NCBI GenBank assembly: GCA_944989445.1
Contig: CALYLW010000058.1
Coordinates: 496,001-560,000 of the forward strand
From: Ampullaceana balthica
Lineage: Eukaryota > Mollusca > Gastropoda > Lymnaeidae
Direction of reading: 5' to 3'
Length of the DNA stretch: 64,000 nucleotides
Part shown: positions 40,801 through 50,633 of the stretch, piece by piece
Layout of the letters: every line of letters begins with the position of its first letter
Position numbering within the stretch: position 1 is the stretch's first letter
Notes under the pieces: model-generated
The model's input: the letters and a program-made list of their open reading frames with translations, nothing else
Told to the model about the DNA's origin: nothing
Database searches by the model: none
Program-made: the position numbers and the translations under genes

Positions 40801-43800
40801 CAGAGGTGCATCATTCTTTTTAAATGGCCTTTGATCAAAACGATAACTTGAACCTCCTCTACTGTCTTGCCATGATCTTCTACCTCTATTGTATGAATCT
40901 CTCTCAGAGTCCTCAACTTCCATCCCATGAAAATTATAATCATGTTTTTGCCAAGAGTCTGTGTTTCCATAATTAGTTGACTGGTGCATCTTGTTATACC
41001 TGTGTGGACCTGAGAAGTCATAATGTCCCCTGGACCCTCTACGCACGTGCCAGTTTTTGTAAGTATTGGCGTCACTTGGTTGTGGGTTATGTCTCTGTCT
41101 TTAAGAAAAAAATCAATTATCAGAATGCATTAGAAATTCGAACAAGAATAAAAATTAGGGTTGATTAATAACAAAATCAATGTTACCTTTATTTGGAAAT
41201 AACTCCAAATAACAATAATCCTACATTTTTACAAAAAAAGATTGTAGTTTTTTTTTAAAGCAGAGGAACATTTAATAACCATTATTTCAAGTTTAGAAAG
41301 GGGTGGTAAAAAAATACTCTTCACACACAACATTTAATAAAAACTAAATTAGGAAGAGGAGTTATTTTTCAGAATGATAGTATTTAATTAAGCTGTATAC
41401 TAATGCATCTATACATACAGCTAGATGACTGGATGGACTGATCATACGTAATATTAGACAATAAAAAAATATAGTCTTAACTATCTCAATGTACTAACAT
41501 GACATCTGATATAAAATTAAAGTTACTAACAATAAACAACATTTCAGTGGTAAAGAATGGTTCATTTCCAAATACCCTTTATTTTTACTGTTGTCTCTTA
41601 TTTCTTCTCCCTTAAAAATGGAAAGTTTCCTCTGATGCCTGTCTGTTCCAATATGCATACGATAGTCTGACATAGATTTACAAGTAACAACACACAAGGT
41701 ACATTTATGTACTGGATTCCTACAATTTGGAGAGGAAAAAAAGTAGTAAAATTATTAAATAATACAGGGTCACTTTAATTGTTTCCAAACATGTAATTTT
41801 AATAATTTTTGTAGAAAAAATGATGTGAATCATGTTAACAGTGGCGTAGCAACGGGTTGGCATCGGGCAGTTGCCAAGGGCGCCGGCTCAAAAGGGCGCC
41901 ACTAAATCTCCTTTTTTAAAATTTGTACATAACAAATACAGTCGGACCTCTCTAAGTCGAACTCAAAAGGACCCGGGAAAAAAATCGACTTACGGAGTTT
42001 TTGAGTTAGGGAAAATGGCGTACTAGGCGCCGATTATTCAAGGACAATGTAGATATTGAGAGGTGGGGGGAACAGCTATACCTGCTAGTAGGCTTGACAG
42101 GAAAGAGAGGCGGTTTCTATGTTTCATATGAAAGGAAGCCAACTGGCTTTAAAATGCCGACCCAAGCCCGTAAGAGGAGACACCTTACCTCCCCTCCCCC
42201 ACTTTACTCCCTCCACAGTGGGATGGGGGAGTAAGATTTTCCTTTTTAAAAAGAGTTACAACATGCAGCAAAGGGGCGCGAATTAGTAACCACTCCTTTG
42301 TCTTGTCTTTGTCATTTTTTGTACTTGCAAGGGTCACTTAATCCCTCTTGGAATGCACTAAGATAAGATTTTACGTCCATTTACGTGGCTCTACGGAACT
42401 AAGGTTGTTAAGACCGCTCGTTTTTGAGGACCGGTTAACCTTTCAAAAAAAGACCGGTTAACCGGTTAGCCGCTCCGTATTTATACAATTTATACCATGT
42501 TTAGTGAACCAACAAGAGAATGGATCAAATTTTCCCATCGCGTGCGTCGTCGTTTAATTTGACATCAAAGAGCCCGTGATGTACCGACTCTAGTGTTGCT
42601 GTCAAAACAGCGAATTCAACACACAAAAAAATCCCCAACAAAGAATTAAACTGTAATGATATTCAATTTTTATATAATAATAGTATTAAAACGGCATATT
42701 ATAAATTGTTGTCAAGTCAGTTTGTTTTTGAGGACCGGTTAATCATTTTTTAAAAAGCCCGTTTTACTGAAAAGAATATTATTATTATTAAGAAAACACT
42801 TTGATTTTGACGTCACGGTCGCTCGCGTGTTGGCTCTGGTATTCTGCCGTAACACAACACAAAATTAACTCCGGGTAATAAGCTAATATACCACGTAATT
42901 AGCTAATATACAGACTAAATGAAGTTACGATCAACCAGTCCTGATAAAACGGAGTAAACAGTGATAATAAGATGGAATTTATTTAAATTAAATACCATAT
43001 TTTGTTTCACTCGTCAACTTGCCAGAATTACGCGCACACGACGACCCCCCCCCAACCCAATAGGGTGGGGTATAGGTGGGGTTGAGCTACACTCGCCATT
43101 TTCCAAGGCATGCTCTGACTCAATTTAAAAAGAAAAATGTTCCTTCCCCCAACCCACTGTAGATGTATAACAGTGGGTGAGGGGAGGAAAGGTGTCTCTT
43201 GGCGCGGTCTTGTATTGGCGTGTCAAAGCAAGAGGCTTCCTGTTACGTAAACATCAAAGACATTTCAAGCCTTCTAGCCTCCCCCACCACCCTCATCCCT
43301 AACTAGAAAACTCCGTAACTTGTCCCCACCCCACCCCCACCCCCGTCCTTTTGAGTTGACCGTGGTTCTCATGAAGCTCTCATACAGTGCCTCGACAACT
43401 AAGCAAATTAAAAAAAATTTTTTAAAAAAAAGCATTCCTTAGCCATAGGCGAAGTAGACTAATAGTGATGACGTGTATATTATTTAGATACCAGAATAGG
43501 GAGAAAGCGATTTGAAGTCAACTCAACACAACAAAAACAGAACTCCTGGATAAAAAGCTATTACGGGCTTATTAAAGTTGCGGGGGGCCTTATTGAATTT
43601 GCGGTTAACCGATCCTGAGTAAATAGGACCGGTCCTGTTCCGAGGACCGGCTAACCGGTTAACCGTTAACAACCTTATACGGAACACGTGTTCTGAAATG
43701 TCACTTCAGAATAATAACCCAAACGCCTTGGAAAATTGACTAAGAGAGGTTGAAAACCAAAAATCTTGGAGTTAAGGAGATCTAAAATACATTAAGTCTT

Positions 43801-46174
43801 ATGGAATTTGGCCGGGGCCTAACAATTAATTCGATATAGGGAGGTTTTCAACTAAGGAAGCTCGACTTAGCGAGTTTCGACTGTATTTCACTTTTATCCT
43901 CGATAACAAAAAAGCGAATCATTAATTATATTTAAATATATTTTATTTAAACCATTATAATATTTTTTATTATGTCTGTGGCCTTTGTGGGGCTTTTTAT
44001 CATACAAATATCAATATGATTTTACAGTATTTCTTTTAAAAAGAAAAATCTTACTATCCCCATCCCACTGTCGGGGGAGTAAAGTGGGGGAGGGGAGGGA
44101 AGGTGCCTCCTCTGACGGGCTTGTGTCAGTATGTCAAAGCAAGTTGGCTCTTTTCTTTTGAAACATCACCGCCCCTCTTTCCGGTCAAGCCTTCTAGCCA
44201 CTATGGCTGTCCCCCCTCCCCCCTCTGAATATCAACATCGTCCTTGATTAATCTGCGCCTATTACACCAGTTACCCAAACTCGAAAACACGGTAAGTTGA
44301 TTTTTTCCCCCTTGAGTTCGACTTAGAAAGGTCAGACTCTATTAGCAACAGGCCAACACGCCAGCTAACGGTATTACTTGTAAACTGCAAATTAGTATTG
44401 TTTCTGTTTTATGCATTTTTTATATTCACGTTGTATGACTGTCACTGTCAGACTACCTAATTATTGTCATAAATAAAATAAGAGAAATTCAATTATTTTT
44501 TTCTAACAAATGAAAAAATCTCAAAGCTGAAACTTATCAATTTATCAAGGGCGCCAAAAATAAATTAGCCAAGGGCGCCAAAAAACTAGTTACGCCTCTG
44601 CATGTTAAATATGAAATATTATGGTATAATTATTTTCGAAATATAATTTTTACAAAATAACTTCATACTCATATACAAAATAACATTCACTTACGTCTCT
44701 CTGTCTTCCATTTTAGTGTGGTGCATTAAGGATGATAGATGTTCGACTAATTCCTGGACAAAAAAAATTATGAAAAAAATGGTAAACCAAAATAAGTTGT
44801 CGCTTTTCATTTTGTAACATAAACAAACTGGAAAGGTTTTTATTTAATCAATTTTTCTAAAAACAATGTCTAAAAGTGCATCTAAAATATAATATGTTAA
44901 TAGCTACGGTTAAACAGACTCACCTTTTCTGAGGAGTAAGATAATTTACACAAGTCACATTGTGACTTTTTCTCTATATCTGATGTTGTTTCAGACCCAT
45001 TTGAAGTAAGGGAGTCCTTTCTAATTAAAATTGAATCTACTGAAGATTTCAACATTTTCTTTTTCTTGCTGTTGTCTTTTTTCAATTTCCCCTGTTTAAC
45101 TGTCATTGAAAATAAATTGAAACAAGCCAAAAAGTTTACATAAATATCTTTCCAATGGTTATGTATTATGTAGAATTAATTTATAAAGTAGTATGTGTCT
45201 AACAGTCAAGCAATCAAAAAACCTAAGTAAGCATGAATAAAAAATTATATTATTTAAAAAAATTTTATGTATCAAATCAAAATATATTGGGTAAATATTC
45301 AAATTTTAAAGTTAAGAATTCCAATCTTTGCAATATAAAATATTAATCACGAATATTTCAAGAAACAATTTAAATTAACTTGGATGTACATCACTGAATT
45401 TTTTTTCCATTTATTAAATTTGCTAAATATACCGTTCTCTATAATATCCTTCTACTCTGTTATAATGTTATTAAGCTCTGACAAAATGCAATTATGTTAT
45501 TTGCAAAAACTAAATAGCCTTTTATTAGGCACAAGTTTTAATTGTTAGTCTGATATCAAGAAATATTTCATTTATTGAAAGCATGAAAATCAAAACTTAA
45601 ACCCTAAAGAAATACGGTGAAACCATTATCTCAACCTCCAATAACTCGCCAAACCAATCAAGTTAATGTTTTTAGTGGAATAGCAAAATTCTCTCTTTGT
45701 CTTAGCATTTTTATGTCGCAAAAATAGAGCAAAATTTGCCACTTAACTTCAACTGAACACTTGTCCTTCAAATAAATTTAATATAAACAAATATTGTAGC
45801 CATCATAAAATTTGATAACATTGTCATGTAAATACACAAATTAAAAAAAAAGATGTTTAAAAACAATTACAAATTTACTGTATTTGGTTTTCATGAACTT
45901 CAGTGAAGAAGACTTTATTAGCTAAGACTATTGGAGACATTCAAATTTTTTAGAGCAAATTTTATTCAATATTGATTTTTTTCCATTACTATGTATTTCA
46001 TTGAGAGAATCTTCAAAATACCCATAATAGTATTTTACTAAATTGAATGGAATTCAATAGCTGTTAGAGTGTACCTTTAGTTTTGGATTTCAAGTGTTTT
46101 TCCGGTGCGTCAGCCTTGACCAATTCATAATCACTTGGCTCCTTTCCTAACTTGTTTCTCTTTGGTTTTGTCAT
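19244..46174 (-). CDS. ZNF106: ZNF106 orthologue: C2H2 zinc fingers and WD40 propeller
   Basis: In vertebrates this is a nuclear RNA-binding protein needed for motor neuron and muscle maintenance. Coding exons in transcript order: 46075-46174, 44924-45099, 44695-44753, 41576-41719, 38867-41098, 36895-38390, 36257-36420, 36011-36062, 35345-35871, 32496-32637, 31258-31566, 30620-31073, 29905-30316, 29384-29497, 27144-27272, 22718-22906, 22462-22524, 21832-21951, 20093-20167, 19775-19846, 19244-19327. Phases agree at every junction; the sum is 7,113 nt, 2,370 residues plus TGA. Fingers at 81-104 and 118-140, disordered middle, WD40 about 2055-2340, finger 2342-2364. Order and local sequence match the human protein, except that the second C-terminal finger of human ZNF106 is absent. 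Start uncertain: the first exon is open to an acceptor at 46204 and may have an upstream partner. The 36011-36062 exon has two possible acceptors six bases apart. Confidence 0.93.
20212..21680 (+). mobile_element. pogo/Tigger-like element, copy 1
   Basis: Ends CAGTCGAAACCGCTTAAGTC and, inverted, CAGTCGAACCCACTTACCTC, flanked by TA on both sides (20210-20211 and 21681-21682). TIRs of this form and TA target sites are typical of pogo/Tigger elements. About 1.47 kb, with no intact transposase. An internal stretch beginning AAGGTTGTAATGATCG recalls the hAT family at 42.4 kb. It sits in the ZNF106 intron, 45 bp from the 20093-20167 exon. Confidence 0.8.
22016..22215 (-). repeat. 47-bp tandem repeat, about four copies
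   Basis: Units containing GCCAATAAATATATTTGG and CAAGCCAACAAAGAGGTTTA repeat every 47 bp within a ZNF106 intron, between the exons at 21832 and 22462. Confidence 0.9.
22985..24445 (+). mobile_element. pogo/Tigger-like element, copy 2
   Basis: Same order and ends as copy 1 (CAGTCGAACCCGGTTAAGTC at left). The left flank is TA, but the right flank reads TT. The two copies align along their whole length with scattered substitutions and small indels. No intact transposase frame. Confidence 0.8.
24785..27132 (+). mobile_element. Unclassified repeat (cggacgttc family) split by a pogo-like insertion
   Basis: The left part, 24785-25029, matches 31.9-32.1 kb (AATTTTATGCGGACGTTC, GTGCGCTGCTTTCTAAAATT). 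The right part, 27078-27132 (TAGCG then GCAAATTATGTAAATTGATTG), matches the continuation of that second copy. The pogo-like element at 25030-27077 therefore split it at a TA. Class unknown. Confidence 0.7.
25030..27077 (-). mobile_element. pogo/Tigger-like element, copy 3 (inverted, enlarged)
   Basis: Begins CAGTCGAACCCACTTACCTC and ends in the inverse of the copy-1 left end; TA on both sides. It runs opposite to copies 1 and 2. An extra block at 25250-25960 consists of about five 130-170-bp tandem units sharing ACCAACAAGGCCACACGTCA-like sequence. TGACGTCA octamers occur at 25324, 25464, 25766 and 25897. A (GC)n stretch lies near 26733. Confidence 0.8.
27378..27667 (-). mobile_element. tRNA-derived SINE, copy 1
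   Basis: Read on the minus strand it has an A box (TGGTCGAGTGGC), a B box (GGTTCGAATCC), a body containing CACTAGTTAGGCGGCTGGG, and ends CTTCTGCATAGAAGGAGCGT plus (GATAA)n. It abuts the LINE 3' end at 27668 in a ZNF106 intron. Confidence 0.85.
28045..29054 (+). mobile_element. hAT-type element, CAGTGGCGTAAC family, copy 1
   Basis: Termini CAGTGGCGTAACAACGGGTT and, inverted, CAGAGGCGTAACTAGGTTTT. The 8-bp target duplication AGAATACG is perfect (28037-28044 and 29055-29062) and lies in the LINE coding sequence. The element is non-coding and contains a pogo-like MITE. Confidence 0.9.
28147..28598 (+). mobile_element. pogo-like MITE (CAGTYGGACCTC family), nested, copy 1
   Basis: Ends CAGTTGGACCTCTCTAAGTC and, inverted, CAGTCGGACCTTTCTAAGTC, with TA on both sides. 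It is 452 bp and sits inside the hAT element at 28045-29054. Confidence 0.85.
31880..32145 (+). mobile_element. Unclassified repeat (cggacgttc family), copy 2
   Basis: Starts near ACGGGTGATAACCCGTC, carries ATTTTATGCGGACGTTCG and TGGTGCGCTGCTTTCTAAAA, and ends near GCAAATTATGTATATTGATT. It supplies the uninterrupted reference for the split copy at 24.8-27.1 kb. Confidence 0.65.
33036..35047 (+). mobile_element. hAT-type element, TAGGGTTGCCAGATG family
   Basis: Left end TAGGGTTGCCAGATGTCCGG; right end is its inverse (CATCTGGCAACCCTA). The 8-bp duplication TAACCAAC is perfect (33028-33035 and 35048-35055). A LINE fragment lies within it. Intron of ZNF106 between the 35345 and 32637 exons. Confidence 0.88.
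33655..34627 (+). pseudogene. LINE reverse transcriptase C-terminal fragment
   Basis: Three frames together give DRFAKAASDFGLTINL, DIRMDKASTTLARLSKRVWN, YRACVLSTLLYASEFWT and, after frame shifts, LYSELAKGKTTTGRPHL and KDVCKRDLKAIGIDINSWEE. It ends in a Cys/His tail CQKCSKGCHSRVGLYSHSRS. This is the thumb-to-C-terminus of a non-LTR element; at least two frameshifts and a stop at about 34060 make it dead. Same family as 58.9-59.6 kb. Confidence 0.85.
39537..40293 (-). repeat. ZNF106: 21-bp coding minisatellite: about 36 RDPSNVS repeats in ZNF106
   Basis: Inside the largest ZNF106 exon, residues about 428-680. The unit is RDPSNVS or RDPSNVP, with occasional RVPNNVS, RDLSKIS and RDKSNVS. A 291-codon plus ORF and a 342-codon alternative minus ORF over the same bases are stop-free shadows of the 21-bp unit. 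The true frame continues in both directions into the ZNF106 exon. Each unit carries Ser residues next to Arg/Asp, possible kinase sites (inference). Confidence 0.93.
41939..44339 (+). mobile_element. pogo-like element (CAGTYGGACCTC family), nested, copy 2
   Basis: Starts CAGTCGGACCTCTCTAAGTC, ends GAGTTCGACTTAGAAAGGTC with a decayed final CGACTG. Flanked by TA on the left; the right reads TCT-ATT. It matches 28147-28598 at both ends and carries a 1.28-kb hAT insertion. Confidence 0.78.
42400..43677 (+). mobile_element. hAT-type element, TAAGGTTGTTAAGACCG family, innermost of a nest
   Basis: Left end TAAGGTTGTTAAGACCGCTC and right end the inverse of TAAGGTTGTTAACGGTTAAC. Perfect 8-bp duplication TACGGAAC (42392-42399 and 43678-43685). 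Several ACCGGTTAACC palindromes near each end. No intact transposase. Confidence 0.88.
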
Positions 46175-46579
46175 GAAAGGACTTAATCTTTCCAACTCAA
46201 GATCCTGTCATCTAATAAATAAAACAAATTACACATGTAATATGAACTTGGTATAGAAAAAATATTTATTTTTATTGCTCACAAAAGTCATTGGTCCATC
46301 AAAGCACCCAACACTCATCGTTTAGAATGATTTTAAGTATGATATAAAAGCTGTTCTATACACACAGATCCCCCATCTCCACACCAATGGTGAATCCAAG
46401 GGAATGACTGATGTCGATATGGCTTGGCACTATTTGGGTCGCAGGAGCTGCCGGAATGCAATTAGTTCCAAAAGCAGACTGCCTTAGCTGCAGGAGAAAT
46501 GCAGGGAGCAACATATATGACATATGCCTCTTTACATTGCGTTTGTCGACCTCACTAAAGCATTTGATCTTGTCAGCAG

Positions 46580-48496
46580 TAGGCCTGTCAACGGGTACCC
46601 GGGACCCGGGTACCCGTTGCCGTGTGATTACCCGGGTAATAAAATTCCACCCGGGTACCCGTGAAAATGTGGCTTCTATGTCTATATTAACCGTAGGCCA
46701 AACTTCGGCTCCCATGCGGCTTTTTGTGTTTACATTGTGGCTTGCGAAACAATTTATCAAATGAAAATTTTTGTTTCAAATATGTGCTGTGAAGTACTTC
46801 TAAGGAGAAATATATGTCAACGGGAAATATCTGTCAACGGGAAATAAAATACGGTCCCAATAAATACAATGTATTTTGATATATATTTTTTTTCTCTCAA
46901 CCTGAAACAGAAATCGCACAACACACTAAAAAAAAAGTTCTTTAAAAGAATCGTATAACGAAAACAAAAGTCCTCTGCCAAAAAAAAATGATGGACTGCT
47001 TAGAGATGAAAGACGCTGTGTTTGTTAATAAAAAACACTCTTGCTTTGACTAACTTTGCTTTGAAATACGCCGATTGATACTAGCTAATATTGTTTATTT
47101 ACCCCCTCTCCTCCCTTCACTCCTATAACCCACACCCCTTACATCCGCCTTACTTCTTGTGTTCATTAACACGTGGTGACCTAGAAAAACTGATGCTAAT
47201 AATTCGTACAAGGTCGTCAGTATTTAAATTTCATAAATTGAATAGTTACTAACAGTGTAGGATGGGCAGACGTCGGCTGTGAGGATGGACTGCACAGAGA
47301 TGAAAGATGCCGTGTTTGTTTTTTGTTCATTCAAACACCCTTGCTTTGAAACTAACTTTGGTTTGAAATAGCCGACCGTGGGTCACCGATTGATACTATC
47401 TATCTAATGGCGTTTTTTCTACTCTCCCCCCCCCCTCTCCTCTCTTCCCTCCTATAACCCAGTGCTTCTCAAAAATTTTTGTATTGCGGACCGGCAGGAA
47501 TGTTTTCCATTGCATCTGGAACCGTTGCACTATTTTCCCTGTACTTACATGGTAGCGAAATGAATTATATTTCCTTTTATTTGATTTCCTTTTATTTCTT
47601 TCATTTATTTGCTTATTGTCAAAAAGGACAAATTCTATAGGGTTAGTATTATTGATAGCAATTGGAGGATTATAATTATATTTGTCTCTCCTTTCTTGAT
47701 AACTTGCGCGGACCCCCACTTTGAGAAGCACTGCTATAACCCACACCCTTGCATTCGCGTGTTTTTCTTGTATTCATTGACACGTGTTTGCCTAGCCCAA
47801 AAATTGATATTAATAATACACCCAAAGTTAACAAGATGGGTTAGACGTCGTATGGAATCAGGCTAATCAAGTTGACAGCGACACGGCAAAATGCAACCAT
47901 TGTAATTAAATTGTGTCTGTGAAGGGTGGCAACCCAACGCGATAAAACGACATGTGAACGTTATTCATATAATTGATATTGATAAACAAACCGCCGATCC
48001 ACCCAATATCAGAAATATTTTGGTGTCAACAAAAGTAGTACCACTGACCAAAGCACGATCACTTGAGATTTACCACAGTATTGCGTCCTTCATCGCCATT
48101 AGCATCGACTACCGACGCCAAGTGGATATTAACATTAAAGGTATGAAACTGAATGTTACGTCATTGCCGTAGACATTTTGTTAGCATGTTCAGTTTATTG
48201 TCATTTATGAGTATGACGAATGCATTTACAGCAGGAATTGAATGAAAGTTTTTAGTGCATTATAGTTAATTATAGTGCATTAGTAATAGTATGTTACTGT
48301 AACTGGAAGCAAGCCGTTGGCTACTACTACTGTTTGAAATGAGGTGCATGGATGGTGGCTAGGTTGCATTGTATTGTATAGCGATCATGACGGGGAAAAT
48401 TATGCGACGTTTAAGTTTAGAACGGGTAACCCGGGTACCCGTTCGAAATTTTCACGGGTACCCGGGCAGCTTTTTTCAACAAAATTGACAGCCCTA
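46580..48496 (+). mobile_element. hAT-type element, TAGGCCTGTCAACGGG family
   Basis: Left end TAGGCCTGTCAACGGGTACC, right end the inverse of TAGGGCTGTCAATTTTG. Perfect 8-bp duplication GTCAGCAG (46572-46579 and 48497-48504). Dense ACCCGGGTACCCG palindromes mark both ends. It contains an internal 274-bp hAT MITE. Confidence 0.9.
47460..47733 (+). mobile_element. hAT-type MITE, CAGTGCTTCTCAAA family, copy 2
   Basis: CAGTGCTTCTCAAAAATTTT at left and its inverse at right. Perfect 8-bp duplication CTATAACC (47452-47459 and 47734-47741). It is nested within the 46580-48496 element. Confidence 0.92.
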
Positions 48497-48660
48497 GTCA
48501 GCAGAAGCAGCGTTTTCCATATCCCAACTTGTTTCTCTTTGCCCTACCTATCTTTTATTTATAGAAGGATTCCGTACCTTCAGATGTTATCTACCTTATC
48601 TAAATCCATGATTTCTTTGATGATGATGGTTTCCTGCATAACGTTCACATGATTTATGCT

Positions 48661-50039
48661 GGTCTGATTTTCACAATTTAGCTTAAACTTCAATTTTAAA
48701 AAAGGCTTTAAAGTTTCCCTTTGCTTTTACAATCTCTCAATGATTAGGGAAGATTATCCAATAACTTTGGTGCAGTTTATTCAAAAGTGTGCACATTGAT
48801 GTTTTATTATTAAGATCTGGACCAAACTGAACCATGGCATGTAGATGACAGAAACAACCCCAGACCACCAAACTTATATAAGGGCTTATTGTGAGTATAC
48901 TGTAAGTTTTGGAGCCAAAACCTCTAATTGTGTTGAATCCTTAAGTTTAGCCAAAGTTGGCTTTGAATGACATTACATTAAATGAGCCCAAAAATATTGT
49001 TTATCAGTTCAGTGGACTTGTATGTCTTTTATTGTTTGTTATCTGCAACTCCCTTCCTTCCATTCCCACACACAGTTTAAATTAAATTTAAAGAAAAATT
49101 ATTTGAGGTGTGCTATTGAAATATGATTTTGTGTGGCTAAATTTTCTTTATCAACTTCAGTGTAAAATATTAAAAGAGATAAAGTATGATTCCATTCACT
49201 TTAATTGGTCTAATAGTTCATAAACTGGAAAATTATTTAGCCCCTGCAACTCTCCTCTAATGAAACTACAATTAAAGTTAACAAGAATACAAATCGGGCC
49301 ACTTTATAAAGAATATAAGGTTGATGATGTTTTTACAGGACGAATTCAATGATTCCAAGGCACATTCAATCTCCAAGGAGCAAAATGTGTACTATGGCCT
49401 AGGACTCAATGCGTACTGCGCTAAATTGAGATGTGCAAAGTAATATGCGATCTTAGCATTCACATCTCTATATAGTAAATAATTTATATGAATACTTTAC
49501 ATTTTGAAGGTACTCTAATTTTATTTCTTTTTAAATCTCTCTCACACTTCGATCAATGTTTTTATCAGAGTTGTTTCTAGTCTTAGCTACTATTGGTGAA
49601 AATGATGTATTAAAAATAAATGGTAATTGAAATATATATATATTATTATTTATTATAATATATATATATATATAGTAATTTTATCAATGCAAATAAGAAG
49701 ACAAAAAATGTATACTGTGCACATAAAATCCAAAAACAATATGTATGAAATTAATGTAATTTATGGACACATGTTTTTGTATGTAGCAGACATAGCTGGA
49801 GGAAATATGTATCGGAATAATTATTAATTTAATTCATTGCACTTGTGCATTGACTTATATTAAATTATTTCTAATCAACTTAGTGTGCATAATATCTACA
49901 AAATAGTTACCATTGACTCTTGAAAGGTCATGGAGCAAATGACCAATAATAAAAAGTTCACATTCTAGAATTAGATGAAAACTTGAGCAACTGGGAATGG
50001 ATATATTTGATGAGGAGACTTTGATAAAGTCAATCCATA
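48661..50039. other. Non-coding stretch
   Basis: No gene recognised. An (AT)n-rich patch lies at about 49630-49675. A 20-codon open frame after TTTTTACAG at 49341 has no recognisable similarity. Confidence 0.5.
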
Positions 50040-50049
50040 ATTTTAAATA

Positions 50050-50588
50050 GGGAAGCGTTGTCCACACGGTTTTGGCCGTGAAATAACGTCCAATGTTATC
50101 CTCACAGTAAACCGTGCGGATAATGCCTAGCATTATTCTCACTGCCGCACGGTTTTAACTGTAAGAATGATGCCAAATGATTTCTAAATTATTTTTACAG
50201 CTTGACTTGAATCTTATGTTTTTATCATATTTAGAACCTATTTTAACTGTTCCAGTGCACTCAACTTTGTATGATAATATGTGAAATTTTAAAATTATAA
50301 CTAATTATCCTTAAATGGACACCAATCAAGTTTTTTGACAGTGCTACCTTAAAAATTCAGTAATCATAAAATTGGAATATGGACATTAATTATCTGAGAT
50401 CTAATGTTTAGTATTAGTTTAGAAATAACACATTTTAGATTAAATCAAGTGATATCGGATCATCATTTTGTCTACACCTGGTGTTTTTTTTTCAACGTGA
50501 CCAGCCGCTAGAATATGCATGCGCCGACGAGCCTAGCGGATAATGCTCTGCAATATCCTTACAGCCAAAACCATGCGGATAATCACCC
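50050..50588 (+). mobile_element. Inverted-repeat element with 9-10-bp target duplication, copy 1
   Basis: Starts GGGAAGCGTTGTCCACACGG; its right end, inverted, begins GGGTGATTATCCGCATGGTT. Flanks TTTTAAATA at 50041-50049 and 50590-50598 (extendable by one A). A 9-bp duplication is characteristic of Mutator-like elements, so this is a candidate non-autonomous MULE. Repeated ACGGTTTTGGC and GGATAATGC blocks near each end. Confidence 0.7.
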
Positions 50589-50633
50589 ATTTTAAATATG
50601 CCCAACCTGTACCTTACTTTTAGACTATAGTAT

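Larger units (their letters stand above)
30620..41098 (-). other. ZNF106: ZNF106 disordered middle region
   Basis: Eight exons from 38867-41098 to 30620-31073 encode about 1,800 residues rich in Ser, Asn, Lys and charged runs, such as KKKKKSKGKNGK and SSEDEQELRRKKR. The first, 2.2 kb, starts with Gly/Tyr/Arg/His-rich sequence. The exon at 36257-36420 encodes a likely coiled coil (MMNMDLRLTRLHKLLEQAVV) found at the same place in the human protein. An IPILCDSSEDEQ-like motif recurs as VHILCNSDDSGGE and HIIFSSSSDESQ. Three 13-residue units of PLQQTSVSSLA type lie at about 37257-37345. Confidence 0.85.
41839..44600 (+). mobile_element. hAT-type element, CAGTGGCGTAAC family, copy 2, with nested insertions
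   Basis: Termini CAGTGGCGTAGCAACGGGTT and, inverted, CAGAGGCGTAACTAGTTTTT. Perfect 8-bp duplication CATGTTAA (41831-41838 and 44601-44608). It is inflated to 2.76 kb by a pogo-like element that itself received another hAT element. ZNF106 intron between finger-coding exons. Confidence 0.9.
41576..46174 (-). other. ZNF106: ZNF106 N-terminal zinc-finger pair (first four exons)
   Basis: A basic leader with KKDNSKKKKML precedes finger 1, CDLCKLSYSSEK plus ELVEHLSSLMHH (C81, C84, H97, H103). An intron splits it after K92, at the position expected from human CILCHIVYSS. Finger 2 is CTLCVVTCKSMSDYRMH with final H140. The 41576-41719 exon ends at AAAGG followed by GTATTT, in phase with an acceptor at 41099, which puts Gln-Arg-His next. 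Confidence 0.9.
46400..48660 (+). pseudogene. LINE reverse transcriptase fragment split by a hAT element
   Basis: AFVDLTKAFDLVS, the catalytic-palm start of non-LTR reverse transcriptases, is encoded up to 46579. The sequence resumes at 48505 after the insertion, in degenerate form, up to about 48660. Confidence 0.65.

Noticed and set aside
46356..46764. Overlapping plus and minus ORFs of 117 and 134 codons
   Set aside because: They cross the junction between a LINE fragment and the inserted hAT element, and their palindromic end sequences keep both strands open.
49341..49440. Exon-like open stretch after TTTTTACAG
   Set aside because: Ends in TAA after about 33 codons, has no donor in a useful phase and no recognisable similarity.
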